Source of the DNA: Bacteroidales bacterium
Lineage (GTDB): Bacteria; Bacteroidota; Bacteroidia; Bacteroidales; UBA7960
Assembly (NCBI GenBank): GCA_012521995.1
Contig: JAAYLH010000113.1
Coordinates: forward strand, 1-64,000
Reading direction: 5' to 3'
Length of the DNA stretch: 64,000 bases
A model generated the notes under the pieces. That model saw nothing but the letters and a program-made list of their open reading frames with translations. It did no database searches and had not been told where the DNA came from. The position numbers were made by a program, and so were the translations under genes. Shown here one piece after another: positions 29,123-38,895 of this stretch. Each line of letters opens with the position of its first letter. The stretch's first letter is position 1.

Positions 29123-30589
29123 TTAGTATCCAACAGGGCTTCCCACGCGAATCATTGCGCAGCGGAAGCCAATGTCGTTGGTAGCTTCGTTTTGGTCGAG
29201 GAAGCGGCGGTTGCCGGGGACGATCCAGTATACGCGGTCTTTCCAGCTGCCGCCCTTGTAAACACGGGCTTCGTCGTTGATGAGGCTGGAGATGCTGTAT
29301 TCGTACATAATTTTTTCAGGATCTTCGCCATCTTCATCGGCGAAATAGATGCTTGACATCAGGTCGCCATCGCGGTAGCCGATGTTGTCGGCGTAGCGGT
29401 AGTTGCGGCGGGTAACATTTTCTTCCGTGGTAACATCTCGGGAAATAAGTCTTCCGAATTCATCCTTTGGGACGGGGTTGCCTTCCGCATCAAGTTCCAG
29501 GGTTTGAAAAACGTTACCACGGTAGGGCCGGAAATCGGAGACGTCTTCATGAGAAAGAGGTCTATACACATCCAACACCCATTCGCTGACGTTGCCGGCC
29601 ATGTTATAAAGTCCATAGTCGTTAGGCCAGTAGGCATAAACGGGCACGGTAGCTTCACCTCCATCGTTCAGGTTGCCTGCAACGCCCATATAGTCACCGC
29701 GACCGCGCTGAATATTGGCGAGGAAAATGCCCATGGTTTTTCTTTCGCTGCTGCGCACGTTGTGCCCGCTCCAGGGGTAGAGGCGGCGTTCAACAACGCG
29801 TTCGTAAACGGTGTTGCCGATCAAGCCGAGGGCGGCAAATTCCCATTCAGCCTCGCTTGGCAGGCGGTAGGAGGGGAGCAGGATCCCATCGGTCCAGCGG
29901 ACCTGGCGTTCGCCGGTTCCCCTGGGGTCAAGGTCGCGCATACCTTTCCTTACCATGCCTTCGTATTGCCCTGCAAGATAAGCCTCGGTATTAAAGTTGT
30001 TTTCATTTCTTTGATCAGGATCCCAGTCGAGGATGCCTTCACGGATCAGGATCATTTCGTTGACCCTGTCGGTACGCCAGGAGGCATATTCGGAAGCCTG
30101 AACCCAGCTTACCCCGACGACTGGGTAGTCATTGTAAGCAGGGTGGCGCAGGTAGTTTTGAACGAAGGGTTCGTTGTAGGCAAGGGGGTCGCGCCAAACC
30201 AGGGTGTCGGGCAAGGCCTTACGGTATACTTCGGGATAGGTCTCTCCGAAAACCCGATCGATCCAATACAGATATTCCAGGTAGTCGAGGTTTCGAACCT
30301 CGGTTTCGTCCATATAAAAGGAAGAGACAGTAACCCTGCGGGGGATGTTGTTCCAGTCGAACATGACATCCTGCTCGGTACGTCCCATCACGAAGGTACC
30401 CCCTTCAATAAAGACGAGACCAGGTCCGGTTTCCTGTTCTTGAGTGCTGGCAACTTCGAAGCCGCCTGTTTTAGAATCGTTATAAAGCCATCCAGTTGTG
30501 GGGGAGGACTGCTTTTTACAGGAGAAAAGGAATGCAGATGCCAAAATGGCCACAGAAACTGCAATCAGACTTTTGGGATTCCTTGACAT
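29123..30589 (-). CDS. gldJ: Gliding motility lipoprotein GldJ
   Basis: An outer-membrane-associated lipoprotein needed for gliding and type IX secretion stability in Bacteroidota. 488 residues: a lipobox LFSC with the cysteine at about residue 24, then a formylglycine-generating-enzyme-like (SUMF1) domain without evidence of enzymatic use. Blocks visible are FIEGGTFVMGRTEQD, RVTVSSFYMDETEVRN, YPVVGVSWVQASEYASWR, LPSEAEWEFAA, NVSEWVLDVYRP and RVYKGGSWKDR. The final GFRCAMIR is the usual end of this domain. It follows the PorP/SprF gene by about 30 bases and likely shares its transcript. Confidence 0.92.
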   Translation of the reverse strand: MSRNPKSLIAVSVAILASAFLFSCKKQSSPTTGWLYNDSKTGGFEVASTQEQETGPGLVFIEGGTFVMGRTEQDVMFDWNNIPRRVTVSSFYMDETEVRNLDYLEYLYWIDRVFGETYPEVYRKALPDTLVWRDPLAYNEPFVQNYLRHPAYNDYPVVGVSWVQASEYASWRTDRVNEMILIREGILDWDPDQRNENNFNTEAYLAGQYEGMVRKGMRDLDPRGTGERQVRWTDGILLPSYRLPSEAEWEFAALGLIGNTVYERVVERRLYPWSGHNVRSSERKTMGIFLANIQRGRGDYMGVAGNLNDGGEATVPVYAYWPNDYGLYNMAGNVSEWVLDVYRPLSHEDVSDFRPYRGNVFQTLELDAEGNPVPKDEFGRLISRDVTTEENVTRRNYRYADNIGYRDGDLMSSIYFADEDGEDPEKIMYEYSISSLINDEARVYKGGSWKDRVYWIVPGNRRFLDQNEATNDIGFRCAMIRVGSPVGY

Positions 30590-30620
30590 AGAGGTGTTTT
30601 TTGAATGTGTACAAAAATAA

Positions 30621-31607
30621 CTAAAAACTCGGACAGTTTAGTATGCGATAGCGCAGGTTTTTGGACTTGCAGTGCAAATTCAGTAAAACACTTATTTCGT
30701 GTGCTCCGTGGAAAATGCCTGAAAAACCCGATAGTGAATGATCATAGCTGTAGGCTACCCGGTATTTCCCCTGGTTGAGCCCCAACATAAAAATCAGGGT
30801 TTCTGGGAGGCGGAAATCCTGGCGCAGCCATACCCCTGCAATTATTTTAGAGACTCCGGCATACAAGCCATAATTAATACGATTGAACGGAGCCTGGTGC
30901 TGAAATATTATGTTTGGTGAAAAAAAGAAACTTTCTTCACGTTGATATGCCGGGCCGTGTTGCCCCAAAGGGATGTGAAATCCGAGGTGTGCAGTAAACT
31001 TTATGGGGAGGGGGTGTTCGCCAAAAAGGCTTTCTTCGGGTCTTGTGAGGTGGTGGATGGCCGCTCCGCCATAAAAGCGTTCATTATATAACAGTATACC
31101 GGCAGCAAAGTCGGCTGCATGTCTCCAGGTTTGCCCGGGAGGGGTTTCCGTAATGGGCAGGGTTTCTCCGGTGGCTGGGTCGAATTGGTCGGGAAAGACC
31201 AGGTTGTTCCAGTTCAGGTCTTTTCTCAGGTATCCTGCCTGGGCTCCAAAATTGAGATGCAGGTCACGGGTGATCCGGAGGTGGAGGCTGTAGATTGCAC
31301 TGATGTGGTTGCGCATGATCAGCCCGCCCTGGTGATCGCTGGTGGCCAGAATGCCCAGGCCACCCATCAGGGCTTCCACAGGCTGATCGTAGGAGAAGTT
31401 AAAGGTGGAAAAGGTCCCAAAGTCAGGATAGGGCTGGTTACGGTAATTGAACACCAGGCGTGTGCATTCGTAGGTGCCTGCAAAAGCCGGGTTTAAATAA
31501 GTAGGGGTGGAGAAATGCTGGGAGAAAATGGCATCCTGCCCTGTGGCTTTAAAAGCACAGGTCAGGGTAACAAAAATAAATACGAACCGAATATTTGCCT
31601 TTTCCAT
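30621..31607 (-). CDS. PorP/SprF family type IX secretion outer-membrane protein
   Basis: A 328-residue outer-membrane protein with an N-terminal signal peptide (FVFIFVTLTCAFKATGQ). The family start QDAIFSQHFSTPTYLNPAFAGTYECTRLVFNYRNQ is clear. Repeated amphipathic strands (LHLRITRDLHLNFGAQAGYLR, WNNLVFPDQFD) and the C-terminal RVAYSYDHSLSGFS motif fit the 14-strand barrel family. PorP/SprF proteins anchor type IX secreted adhesins or take part in secretion. It is immediately upstream of gldJ and divergent from porU. Confidence 0.9.
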   Translation of the reverse strand: MEKANIRFVFIFVTLTCAFKATGQDAIFSQHFSTPTYLNPAFAGTYECTRLVFNYRNQPYPDFGTFSTFNFSYDQPVEALMGGLGILATSDHQGGLIMRNHISAIYSLHLRITRDLHLNFGAQAGYLRKDLNWNNLVFPDQFDPATGETLPITETPPGQTWRHAADFAAGILLYNERFYGGAAIHHLTRPEESLFGEHPLPIKFTAHLGFHIPLGQHGPAYQREESFFFSPNIIFQHQAPFNRINYGLYAGVSKIIAGVWLRQDFRLPETLIFMLGLNQGKYRVAYSYDHSLSGFSGIFHGAHEISVLLNLHCKSKNLRYRILNCPSF

Positions 31608-31759
31608 TAAAGGGTGATTGCTTTATTCGCTAATACTTTAACGTCAAAATCGGGCAATTGTTACGATGTGAGGGAAAATCATCGATGTACCACACTGCAG
31701 GTAATGTTTAGCGTATGGATTTTGGAATATTTTTTGAAAAGGGGTTTGAAAAATATTGA

Positions 31760-31791
31760 TTTAAAAAAAACGTTCTAAACAAGTACCTTTG
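31760..31791 (+). promoter_or_regulatory. Candidate promoter of porU
   Basis: TACCTTTG at 31784-31791 matches TAnnTTTG. TTTA at 31760-31763, 20 bases upstream, differs from TTTG by one base. It implies a leader of about 90 bases containing inverted repeats. Confidence 0.55.
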
Positions 31792-31808
31792 CTTCCTGTT
31801 ATATTTCG

Positions 31809-31868
31809 GGGCTCAATAAATTAAAGTGTACTGCTCACGGTTGGCCGCGAGCTATAGGGGCTGAGCCC
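31809..31868 (+). other. Structured leader upstream of porU
   Basis: GGGCTCA (31809-31815) pairs with TGAGCCC (31862-31868), and within it GCTC (31833-31836) pairs with GAGC (31849-31852). No poly-T follows, so it is not a terminator. It lies in the predicted 5' leader, 17 bases before the porU ATG. No known riboswitch class was recognised. Confidence 0.45.
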
Positions 31869-31885
31869 AGAAATCTATTATAGAA

Positions 31886-34800
31886 ATGAAGAAAAAGAGC
31901 TTTTCCCTTCTGTTTTTACTGGTGTTTCCGATCCTGCTATTGGCTCAGGAGAAAGGGCGTTCGATCAGCTTAAGCTGGCAAGCACCAGAAAGGATTACTC
32001 CTGCCCAGGATTATCACATAGACCTCATGAAGTTCTCTGGCGCTGTTTATGGGGACTCGCTTGAGCATATTCCTATGTTTACCTACCGGGTGAAAAATAC
32101 GGTGCCGCATTTTAAATCGGTATTCAGCTTGGGTAATGAAGTGTTTGTGCCTGTAAGCATGGAAGAACAGCGCATCCTTGAGGAGGCCGGCTTCGTGGAC
32201 ACGGAGATTATCCTGTACCAGGGGCAAAATTTGGTTCGGAAGGAAGCTTATTCCGTGGTATCTTTCTTTCCCATCCGCAGGAAGCCTTCTTCAGGGGCTT
32301 ATGAAAAACTGGTTTCATTCGAATTATTGGAGGAGACTGTTTATGATGCCACCATCACTTATGAACCCATACAGGAGTATGTCTCGAATTCAGTGCTTTC
32401 AAGTGGTAGCTGGTATAAAATTTGTGTGGATGAAACAGGGATTTACCAACTGACGCATGCTGACCTGAATGATTTAGGGGTTAATACTGGAGGGCTGCAA
32501 AAGAATAATATCAGGGTCTTTGGACACCGGGGAGGGATGCTTCCGGAAGACAGCAGCGCCCCTCGCATCGATGACCTGGAAGAGGTGCCTCTTTTGGTTT
32601 CGGGAAGCCAGAGCGGAAGTTTCAACCAGAATGATTTTGTCCTTTTCTACGGGGAATCACCAAACCAATGGATCTTTGACCCCTCCACGAAAGTGTTCAA
32701 TCATCAGTTGCACCTTTATGCCACGGAAACCTGTTATTTTCTGACCACCGACAATGGCCCCGGAAAAAGAATCACTGCCCAGGAAAATCTTTCCGTAACT
32801 CCAAGCCATACTGTTACCACGTTTCAGGATTATGCCTTTCACGACCGTGAGCTTCAGAACCTGATAGGCAGTGGGCGGATCTGGTTTGGAGAAGTTTTTG
32901 ACGCCACCCTGAACCGGGAGTTTGTGTTCAGTTTTCCTGACCTGGTGTTGAATGAGCCTGCAAGGCTAAAGTCATATGTGGCAGCCCGTTCCACAGAAAA
33001 CAGCACATTTTCGGTTACGGCAGGGAATGGGCAGATGGTGCAGTCGGTTAACAGGATATTCATTTCCAACTACAATGGTCCGCATGCCAACATCTCGGTG
33101 GATTCCTTATGGTTTAACCCAACAGAGCCGAACCAAGTGAAGGTTGGCCTGACCTATAACAGGCAAGTGGCCGGATCGAGGGGATGGCTGAATTATTTAG
33201 CCTTGAACGTGACCAGACAACTTCGCTTCAACGGGCCCCAGATGGCTTTCCGCAATGTTCATGTAAACGGGGAAGGCAATATTGCTCAATACAACCTGGG
33301 CAATGCCACCAGCCAACTGCGGGTGTGGGATGTCACTGATCCGTTTGCTGTCAGGGAGCAGCAAACCAGTATCAGCGGGAATGTCCTGTTGTTCAGGCAG
33401 ACTTCAGATATGATGCGTGAGTTTGTTGTTTTTGATGGCAGCTCTTATAAAAGACCCAGGAAGGCAGGGCAGGTGGAGCATCAGAATCTGCATGCCATGC
33501 AAACTTCGGATATGATCATCGTAGTGCCTGATTTTATGAAAGCAGAGGCCCAGCGTTTGGCGGACTTCCGTTCGCAGCACGATGGCTTGAGTGTTTCGCT
33601 GGTGACTACAGCACAGGTTTATAATGAATTTTCATCAGGCGCTCCTGATATTGCCGCCATCAGGAATTTCATGAAAATGTTTTATGATCGGGCGGATACG
33701 GAGGCACAAGTGCCCCGTTATCTGCTGTTGTTTGGGAATGGAACCATCGACAACCGCGACCTGCTGGGTTTTGGGGGCAACCCCATCCCTACTTTCCAGA
33801 GCCTGAACTCACTGCAACCGGACCGTTCTTATATGACTGATGACTTTTTTGGGCTACTTGACGATGGAGAAGGACAGGACGCAAACGGGAACCTGGACAT
33901 CGGAATCGGACGCCTGCCTGTCAGGACCCTTGAAGAGGCCATGTCGGTAGTAGATAAGATCATCAGGTATGATCAGCGCATTCCCGGGTTGAATCCCCTG
34001 GAGGAAAACATGCAGAACATTGGGGTCATTTCGAATTATGCTGACTGGAGGAACCTGGTGGTATTGATTGCCGATGACCAGGATAACAACACCCATATAA
34101 AGGATTCAGAAACCCTGGCAGGGATTATGGACTCACAGTTTCCACGGTTTAATGTGGATAAGATTTACCTTGACGCCTATCAGCAGATAACCCTTGCAGG
34201 TGGCGCCCGTTATCCTGATGTAAATCAGGCCATCAATGACCGGGTTAATCAGGGGGCTTTGCTGATTAATTATATCGGGCACGGGGGGATTATGGGCCTT
34301 GCTCACGAGCGTATCGTTACATTTGATGATATTGCCACCTGGAACAATTTTTATAATATGCCTGTATTTATGACGGCAACCTGTGAGTTTTCCAGTTTTG
34401 ATCACCCCAATCCGGATGATGTCACTGCAGGGGTGAGGATTTTTATGAAGCCTGACGGAGGGGCCGCCGCCTTGTTCACCACCACCCGCTTGGCCTGGTC
34501 GGGTCCTAACCTGACCCTGAACAGGAACTTTATGAATGTGGCCTTTGAGCGTGATGAGCAGGGGCAGTATTACCGTTTGGGTGACCTGATCAGGCTCTCT
34601 AAGGTGAACAGCACAGGGCAGCTTGAGCACTGGCGTATACGGAACTTTGTATTGCTTGGCGACCCCTCTATGCAAATGGCATATCCGCAATACCAGGTAA
34701 TTACAGAAAACGTTACAGATACCATTAGGGCTTTCCAGGAAGTTACCATTAGCGGGTTTATTGCCGATGAGGCAGGAAACCCTGTCCCGGGATACAAGGG

Positions 34801-35743
34801 AGTTGTCTTTCCGAGTGTGTATGACAAGAAAATGAATTACACCACTCTTGGACAAGATGCAGACAGCCAGCCATTGGATTTCACCCTAAGGAATTCACTG
34901 CTTTATAAAGGAAAGGCAAGCGTTACAGATGGCCGGTTTAGTTTCTCCTTTATTGTTCCAAGGGATATTGCCTATAATTTTGGACAGGGTAAGATTACCT
35001 ATTATCTTGATAATGGTGTTTCTGATGGCAATGGCTATTTTGATGACTTTATCATTGGAGGAAGCCTGGCCAATTACGATCCTGATAATGAAGGGCCCGA
35101 AATCATGCTATACCTGAATGACACTTCGTTTGTTTCAGGGGAGACCACCAATCCGAATCCGGTTTTGCTCGGCTTGTTGTTTGATGAAAGTGGCATTAAT
35201 ATTACCGGGAGGATTGGACACGACATTGTGGCTATCCTCGACAACGAGACTTCCCATCCCTTGGTACTAAATAATTTTTTTGAAGCTGACCTGGATGATT
35301 TTCAAAGGGGACAGGTGGTCTATCCCTTCTTTGGGTTGTCTGAAGGGCGTCATACCCTGTCACTCAGGGCCTGGGATATTCACAATAATCCATCCACTGC
35401 CACCATTGAATTTATCGTCAGCCGAACGGCTGCCCTTGCCCTGGAGAATCTGATGAATTATCCCAATCCGTTCCAGAATATCACGCATTTTAAATTCACG
35501 CATAACCAGCCCTTCTCAGAGCTGGATGTGAAGATTGAAATATTCGACCTCAGTGGACGCCTGATGCAAACCCTTGAAACTACGGTGAACTCGCCCGGTT
35601 ATCAGTCGCCTCCCATTCCCTGGGATGGAAAGGATAGTGAAGGAAAGACCATTGGCAACGGGATTTACCTTTACCGGCTGATTTTGCAATCACCCGACGG
35701 GAATGTTTCAACCCTTACTCAAAAGCTTGTCGTATTGCGTTAA
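31886..35743 (+). CDS. porU: Type IX secretion system sortase PorU
   Basis: A cell-surface protease of family C25 that removes the C-terminal signal of type IX cargo and attaches cargo to lipopolysaccharide. 1285 residues with a signal peptide (LLFLLVFPILLLAQ). The catalytic histidine is H799 in LINYIGHGG and the catalytic cysteine C833 in FMTATCEF. The region after about 950 contains beta-sandwich domains, and the C-terminal ~90 residues form a sorting-domain-like segment (NYPNPFQNITHFKF, then WDGKDSEGKTIGNGIYLYRL). Its length fits PorU. It is followed by porV, its partner in the attachment complex. Confidence 0.95.
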   Translation: MKKKSFSLLFLLVFPILLLAQEKGRSISLSWQAPERITPAQDYHIDLMKFSGAVYGDSLEHIPMFTYRVKNTVPHFKSVFSLGNEVFVPVSMEEQRILEEAGFVDTEIILYQGQNLVRKEAYSVVSFFPIRRKPSSGAYEKLVSFELLEETVYDATITYEPIQEYVSNSVLSSGSWYKICVDETGIYQLTHADLNDLGVNTGGLQKNNIRVFGHRGGMLPEDSSAPRIDDLEEVPLLVSGSQSGSFNQNDFVLFYGESPNQWIFDPSTKVFNHQLHLYATETCYFLTTDNGPGKRITAQENLSVTPSHTVTTFQDYAFHDRELQNLIGSGRIWFGEVFDATLNREFVFSFPDLVLNEPARLKSYVAARSTENSTFSVTAGNGQMVQSVNRIFISNYNGPHANISVDSLWFNPTEPNQVKVGLTYNRQVAGSRGWLNYLALNVTRQLRFNGPQMAFRNVHVNGEGNIAQYNLGNATSQLRVWDVTDPFAVREQQTSISGNVLLFRQTSDMMREFVVFDGSSYKRPRKAGQVEHQNLHAMQTSDMIIVVPDFMKAEAQRLADFRSQHDGLSVSLVTTAQVYNEFSSGAPDIAAIRNFMKMFYDRADTEAQVPRYLLLFGNGTIDNRDLLGFGGNPIPTFQSLNSLQPDRSYMTDDFFGLLDDGEGQDANGNLDIGIGRLPVRTLEEAMSVVDKIIRYDQRIPGLNPLEENMQNIGVISNYADWRNLVVLIADDQDNNTHIKDSETLAGIMDSQFPRFNVDKIYLDAYQQITLAGGARYPDVNQAINDRVNQGALLINYIGHGGIMGLAHERIVTFDDIATWNNFYNMPVFMTATCEFSSFDHPNPDDVTAGVRIFMKPDGGAAALFTTTRLAWSGPNLTLNRNFMNVAFERDEQGQYYRLGDLIRLSKVNSTGQLEHWRIRNFVLLGDPSMQMAYPQYQVITENVTDTIRAFQEVTISGFIADEAGNPVPGYKGVVFPSVYDKKMNYTTLGQDADSQPLDFTLRNSLLYKGKASVTDGRFSFSFIVPRDIAYNFGQGKITYYLDNGVSDGNGYFDDFIIGGSLANYDPDNEGPEIMLYLNDTSFVSGETTNPNPVLLGLLFDESGINITGRIGHDIVAILDNETSHPLVLNNFFEADLDDFQRGQVVYPFFGLSEGRHTLSLRAWDIHNNPSTATIEFIVSRTAALALENLMNYPNPFQNITHFKFTHNQPFSELDVKIEIFDLSGRLMQTLETTVNSPGYQSPPIPWDGKDSEGKTIGNGIYLYRLILQSPDGNVSTLTQKLVVLR

Positions 35744-35817
35744 GATGAATAAATAGCCTGCTGATAACAAAAGGATGGGATATTCGTTTAACTACAATAT
35801 GGAAGGCTTTTATTCGT

Positions 35818-35825
35818 TATATTTG
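35818..35825 (+). promoter_or_regulatory. -7 element of porV
   Basis: TATATTTG matches TAnnTTTG. It lies about 160 bases before the chosen porV ATG, so porV can be expressed apart from porU. No TTTG was found at the expected distance. Confidence 0.4.
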
Positions 35826-35984
35826 CATCCCGAAAAAAGGGGCTCATTTTTTGGTTTATGAAATTAACTAACATGTCATTTCTTGAGCAACCCGCAAGGG
35901 TATTTATTAACAGTGAAAATTAATTTAGCATTGAAGAACAATTACTCGAGAAATCGCATAAAAAGTATTTTTAATAAAATTCAC

Positions 35985-37193
35985 ATGAAGGATAAGATTA
36001 ACAAGGTTTTGCTTGTTTTGGTGATGTTGGTTTTGCCTTTTGGGCTTTTTGCACAGGATTATACCGATGTATTGGGTCAGCGGTTGAACACCATTACAAC
36101 TGCGGTGCCATTTTTAATGATTGCACCGGATTCGCGTGCAGGTGCTATGGGAGATGCTGGAGTTTCCTCATCGCCCGATGCCAATTCCATGCACTGGAAC
36201 CCTGCCAAATATGCATTTATTGAGCAGGATATGGGTTTTGCCATGAACTATACCCCCTGGCTGCGGGCCCTGGTCCCCGACATTAACCTCTCCTACCTGA
36301 GTGGGTTTAAGCGCCTGGATGACCTGCAAACCCTCGCGTTCTCGCTAACTTATTTCTCTCTTGGAGAAATCAACTTTACAGATGCTGCCGGGGAATTTCT
36401 CTTTCCCGTGAAACCCAATGAGTTTTCGGTAGATGTGGCCTATGCCCGTAAACTGGGTGAACACATCTCAGGTGCCATTACCACCCGTTTCATATACAGC
36501 AACCTGACTCAGGGGCAATTTGTCGGCAGTGTTGAAACCAAGCCAGGCATGGCGCTTGCAGCTGATGTTTCTGCATTTTATACCCGAGAAATGGATATTG
36601 GAAGGACTCCCTCCATTTTCTCAGCCGGGGTAAATATCTCCAATATTGGGAACAAGATTTCCTATTCAGATGAGATCAATGCCAACTTCATTCCCATCAA
36701 CCTCCGTCTGGGACCCTCGCTTACATTCATCCTGGATGATTACAACCAGTTGAGCTTTATGGTTGATATTAATAAGTTGCTGGTACCAACGCCACCGATT
36801 TATGCCCGTGATGACTTAGGACAGCTCATTATTGGTGATGACGGGGAATATGTGATTGATTCGGGGAAAGACCCGAACCGCTCGGTGGTAGCGGGCATCT
36901 TTGGTTCCTTTTCGGATGCCCCCGGCGGATTCAGGGAGGAATTGAATGAATTGACCTATTCGGTGGGTGCTGAATACTGGTACGATAAGCAATTTGCCAT
37001 CCGTGCAGGTTATTTCCACGAACATAAGACCAAGGGGGACCGTAAATACGTCACCCTGGGCATTGGCTTGAAATATAATGTATTTGGGCTGGATTTTGCC
37101 TACCTGGTGCCCCTGGCCCAGCGCAGTCCCCTGGAAAACGTTTTGCGTTTTACCCTGCACTTTGACTTTGATGCCCTTCAGCGCGAACAATAG
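35985..37193 (+). CDS. porV: Type IX secretion outer-membrane protein PorV (LptO)
   Basis: A FadL-like outer-membrane barrel that shuttles cargo between the translocon and PorU. The ATG at 35985 is chosen because it begins a clean signal peptide (MKDKINKVLLVLVMLVLPFGLFAQ); an upstream TTG at 35883 would add 34 poorly plausible residues. The protein then has 402 residues. The motif DSRAGAMGDAGVSSSPDANSMHWNPAKYAF is the PorV hallmark. The C-terminus ends in barrel strands. A terminator follows directly. Confidence 0.93.
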   Translation: MKDKINKVLLVLVMLVLPFGLFAQDYTDVLGQRLNTITTAVPFLMIAPDSRAGAMGDAGVSSSPDANSMHWNPAKYAFIEQDMGFAMNYTPWLRALVPDINLSYLSGFKRLDDLQTLAFSLTYFSLGEINFTDAAGEFLFPVKPNEFSVDVAYARKLGEHISGAITTRFIYSNLTQGQFVGSVETKPGMALAADVSAFYTREMDIGRTPSIFSAGVNISNIGNKISYSDEINANFIPINLRLGPSLTFILDDYNQLSFMVDINKLLVPTPPIYARDDLGQLIIGDDGEYVIDSGKDPNRSVVAGIFGSFSDAPGGFREELNELTYSVGAEYWYDKQFAIRAGYFHEHKTKGDRKYVTLGIGLKYNVFGLDFAYLVPLAQRSPLENVLRFTLHFDFDALQREQ

Positions 37194-37221
37194 GACTGAA
37201 GACAAGGGTTTGTAATTTTTT

Positions 37222-37272
37222 GGGCCATTGTACCTGGAAGTACAGGAAAATCAATGGCCCTTATTTATTTTT
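37222..37272 (+). terminator. Terminator of porV
   Basis: GGGCCATTG (37222-37230) and CAATGGCCC (37252-37260) form a nine-pair stem, followed by TTATTTATTTTT. The tail also contains the ispF -7-like element. Confidence 0.75.
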
Positions 37273-37276
37273 GCCT

Positions 37277-37753
37277 ATGGACTTTCGTATTGGATTTGGT
37301 TATGATGTGCACCGCCTCGAAAACGGGCGTTTGCTGGTGATTGGCGGGCTTGCCATTCCGCATCCTAAGGGTGGTCAGGGCCATTCGGACGCTGATGTGC
37401 TCATTCATGCCCTGATAGATGCTTTGCTGGGTGCTGCTGGATTAAGGGATATTGGATATCAGTTTCCCAATACAGATCCCTCCCTGAAAAATATGGACAG
37501 TAAAATCCTACTTCAAAAAACCATGGAGTTAATCAAAGGAGAGGGTTTTTCTGTTGGCAATGCAGATATGACCATTTGCATTGAGCAGCCAAAAATAGCC
37601 CCTCATATTCCCGAGATGCAAAAAGTGCTATCGGATATCCTGGGCGTTGAAACCGGGTTGGTTTCCATAAAAGCCACCACCGAAGAGGGTGTTGGCTTCA
37701 CTGGCAGGCAGGAAGGCATGAAAGCCTATGCCGTAGTACTTCTAAAGAAGTAA
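37277..37753 (+). CDS. ispF: 2-C-methyl-D-erythritol 2,4-cyclodiphosphate synthase
   Basis: Cyclises 4-diphosphocytidyl-methylerythritol 2-phosphate in the non-mevalonate isoprenoid pathway; cytosolic homotrimer with zinc. The ATG at 37277 (MDFRIGFGYDVH) is chosen over a longer frame from 37220 that would run through the porV terminator. 158 residues, as usual. Zinc ligands D10 and H12 in GYDVHRL and the later HSDADVLIHALIDALLG are intact, as is the C-terminal TTEEGVGFTGR. A TAnnTTTG element ends three bases before the ATG (see findings). Confidence 0.95.
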   Translation: MDFRIGFGYDVHRLENGRLLVIGGLAIPHPKGGQGHSDADVLIHALIDALLGAAGLRDIGYQFPNTDPSLKNMDSKILLQKTMELIKGEGFSVGNADMTICIEQPKIAPHIPEMQKVLSDILGVETGLVSIKATTEEGVGFTGRQEGMKAYAVVLLKK

Positions 37754-37768
37754 TTCTTATCAGAAAAT

Positions 37769-38494
37769 TTATCTCCTTAGCTGGAAGTTAGCACCCAGAT
37801 ACACCTTTCTGACTTCTTCATCCATGGCAAGTTCTTCGGAAGTCCCTGCCTTAAGGATGGAGCCTTCAAACAAAAGATATGCTCTGTCGGTAATGGAGAG
37901 GGTTTCGTGCACATTGTGGTCGGTGATAAGGACCCCAATATTCTTTTCCTTGAGCTTTGAGACAATATCCTGGATGTCCTCCACGGCAATGGGGTCAACG
38001 CCTGCAAAGGGCTCATCGAGGAGGATGAACTTCGGATCTACTGCCAGTGAGCGGGCAATTTCGGTGCGGCGGCGTTCACCACCCGAGAGGGTGATTCCCT
38101 TGCTTTTTCGGATGTTCTGCAGGCCAAACTCTTCAAGCAAACTTTCCAGCCGCACTTTCTGGTCGGCTTTCGACATTTTGGTGAATTCCAGTACGGCTTT
38201 TATGTTGTCTTCAACACTCAGGTTGCGAAAAACACTGGCTTCCTGTGCAAGGTATCCGATGCCTTTCTGGGCTCTGCGGTACATGGGTTCTGAGGTAATT
38301 TCGGTGTCGTCCAGAAATATCCGCCCTTCGTTGGGTTTGATGAGGCCGACAATCATATAAAAGGTGGTGGTCTTTCCCGCCCCGTTTGGTCCCAGCAACC
38401 CTACTATTTCACCCCGGCTGACTTCAACTGAGACGTGATTCACGACCACCCGTTTTTTATATTTTTTAACCAGATTATCGGTGTAAAGCCTCAT
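37769..38494 (-). CDS. lptB: LPS export ABC transporter ATP-binding protein
   Basis: ATPase of the LptB2FG complex that extracts lipopolysaccharide from the inner membrane. 241 residues. Walker A is GPNGAGKTT near residue 35, the Q-loop is [17 protein letters not shown], the signature is [16 protein letters not shown], and Walker B is [13 protein letters not shown]. The start [15 protein letters not shown] and the [11 protein letters not shown] block distinguish LptB from other ABC ATPases. It is followed upstream by the CMD-family gene and kdsD, fitting a lipopolysaccharide theme. Confidence 0.93.
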   Translation of the reverse strand: MRLYTDNLVKKYKKRVVVNHVSVEVSRGEIVGLLGPNGAGKTTTFYMIVGLIKPNEGRIFLDDTEITSEPMYRRAQKGIGYLAQEASVFRNLSVEDNIKAVLEFTKMSKADQKVRLESLLEEFGLQNIRKSKGITLSGGERRRTEIARSLAVDPKFILLDEPFAGVDPIAVEDIQDIVSKLKEKNIGVLITDHNVHETLSITDRAYLLFEGSILKAGTSEELAMDEEVRKVYLGANFQLRR

Positions 38495-38540
38495 AAGTAA
38501 ATTTTTTTGAAAGGGATTCTTTAAACAGGTAAGTTTTTCT

Positions 38541-38885
38541 TTATTCTTTCTGAAGGGCTTCCCAGTATTCCACGGCCCGGCGGAGATGGGGAATTACGAT
38601 AGTGCCGCCAATGATGTTGGCAATGGCGAAAACTTCGAAAACTTCTTCTTTTGTAAGGCCCAATTCGTGACATTTCTCCAAATGGTATTGCACGCAGTCA
38701 TCGCAGCGCAACACCATAGAGGCAGCCAGCCCGATCATCTCTTTGGTTTTGGCAGGAATTGCCCCATCAGTATAGGTGTTGGAATCAAGGTTAAACAGCC
38801 TTTTCAATACCAGGTTGTCGGCCTCCAAGATCTTTTCGTTCATTTGCTGACGGTAGTCGTTGAAATTCTTAACCAGGCCATTCAT
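38541..38885 (-). CDS. Carboxymuconolactone decarboxylase (CMD/AhpD-like) family protein
   Basis: A 114-residue all-alpha protein. The start at 38885 ([14 protein letters not shown]) fits family length; the open frame continues upstream to 39362 but there it is a shadow of kdsD. The AhpD-type redox pair is CDDC at 61-64 in [19 protein letters not shown], with the conserved histidine after it. The role is probably peroxide or thiol related; CMD activity on muconolactone is not implied. It begins ten bases after the kdsD stop, so the two are co-transcribed. Confidence 0.85.
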   Translation of the reverse strand: MNGLVKNFNDYRQQMNEKILEADNLVLKRLFNLDSNTYTDGAIPAKTKEMIGLAASMVLRCDDCVQYHLEKCHELGLTKEEVFEVFAIANIIGGTIVIPHLRRAVEYWEALQKE

Positions 38886-38895
38886 GGATTTTGAA

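Noticed and set aside
37220-37276. Upstream start of ispF
   Set aside because: A longer frame would run through the porV terminator and exceed the usual IspF length.
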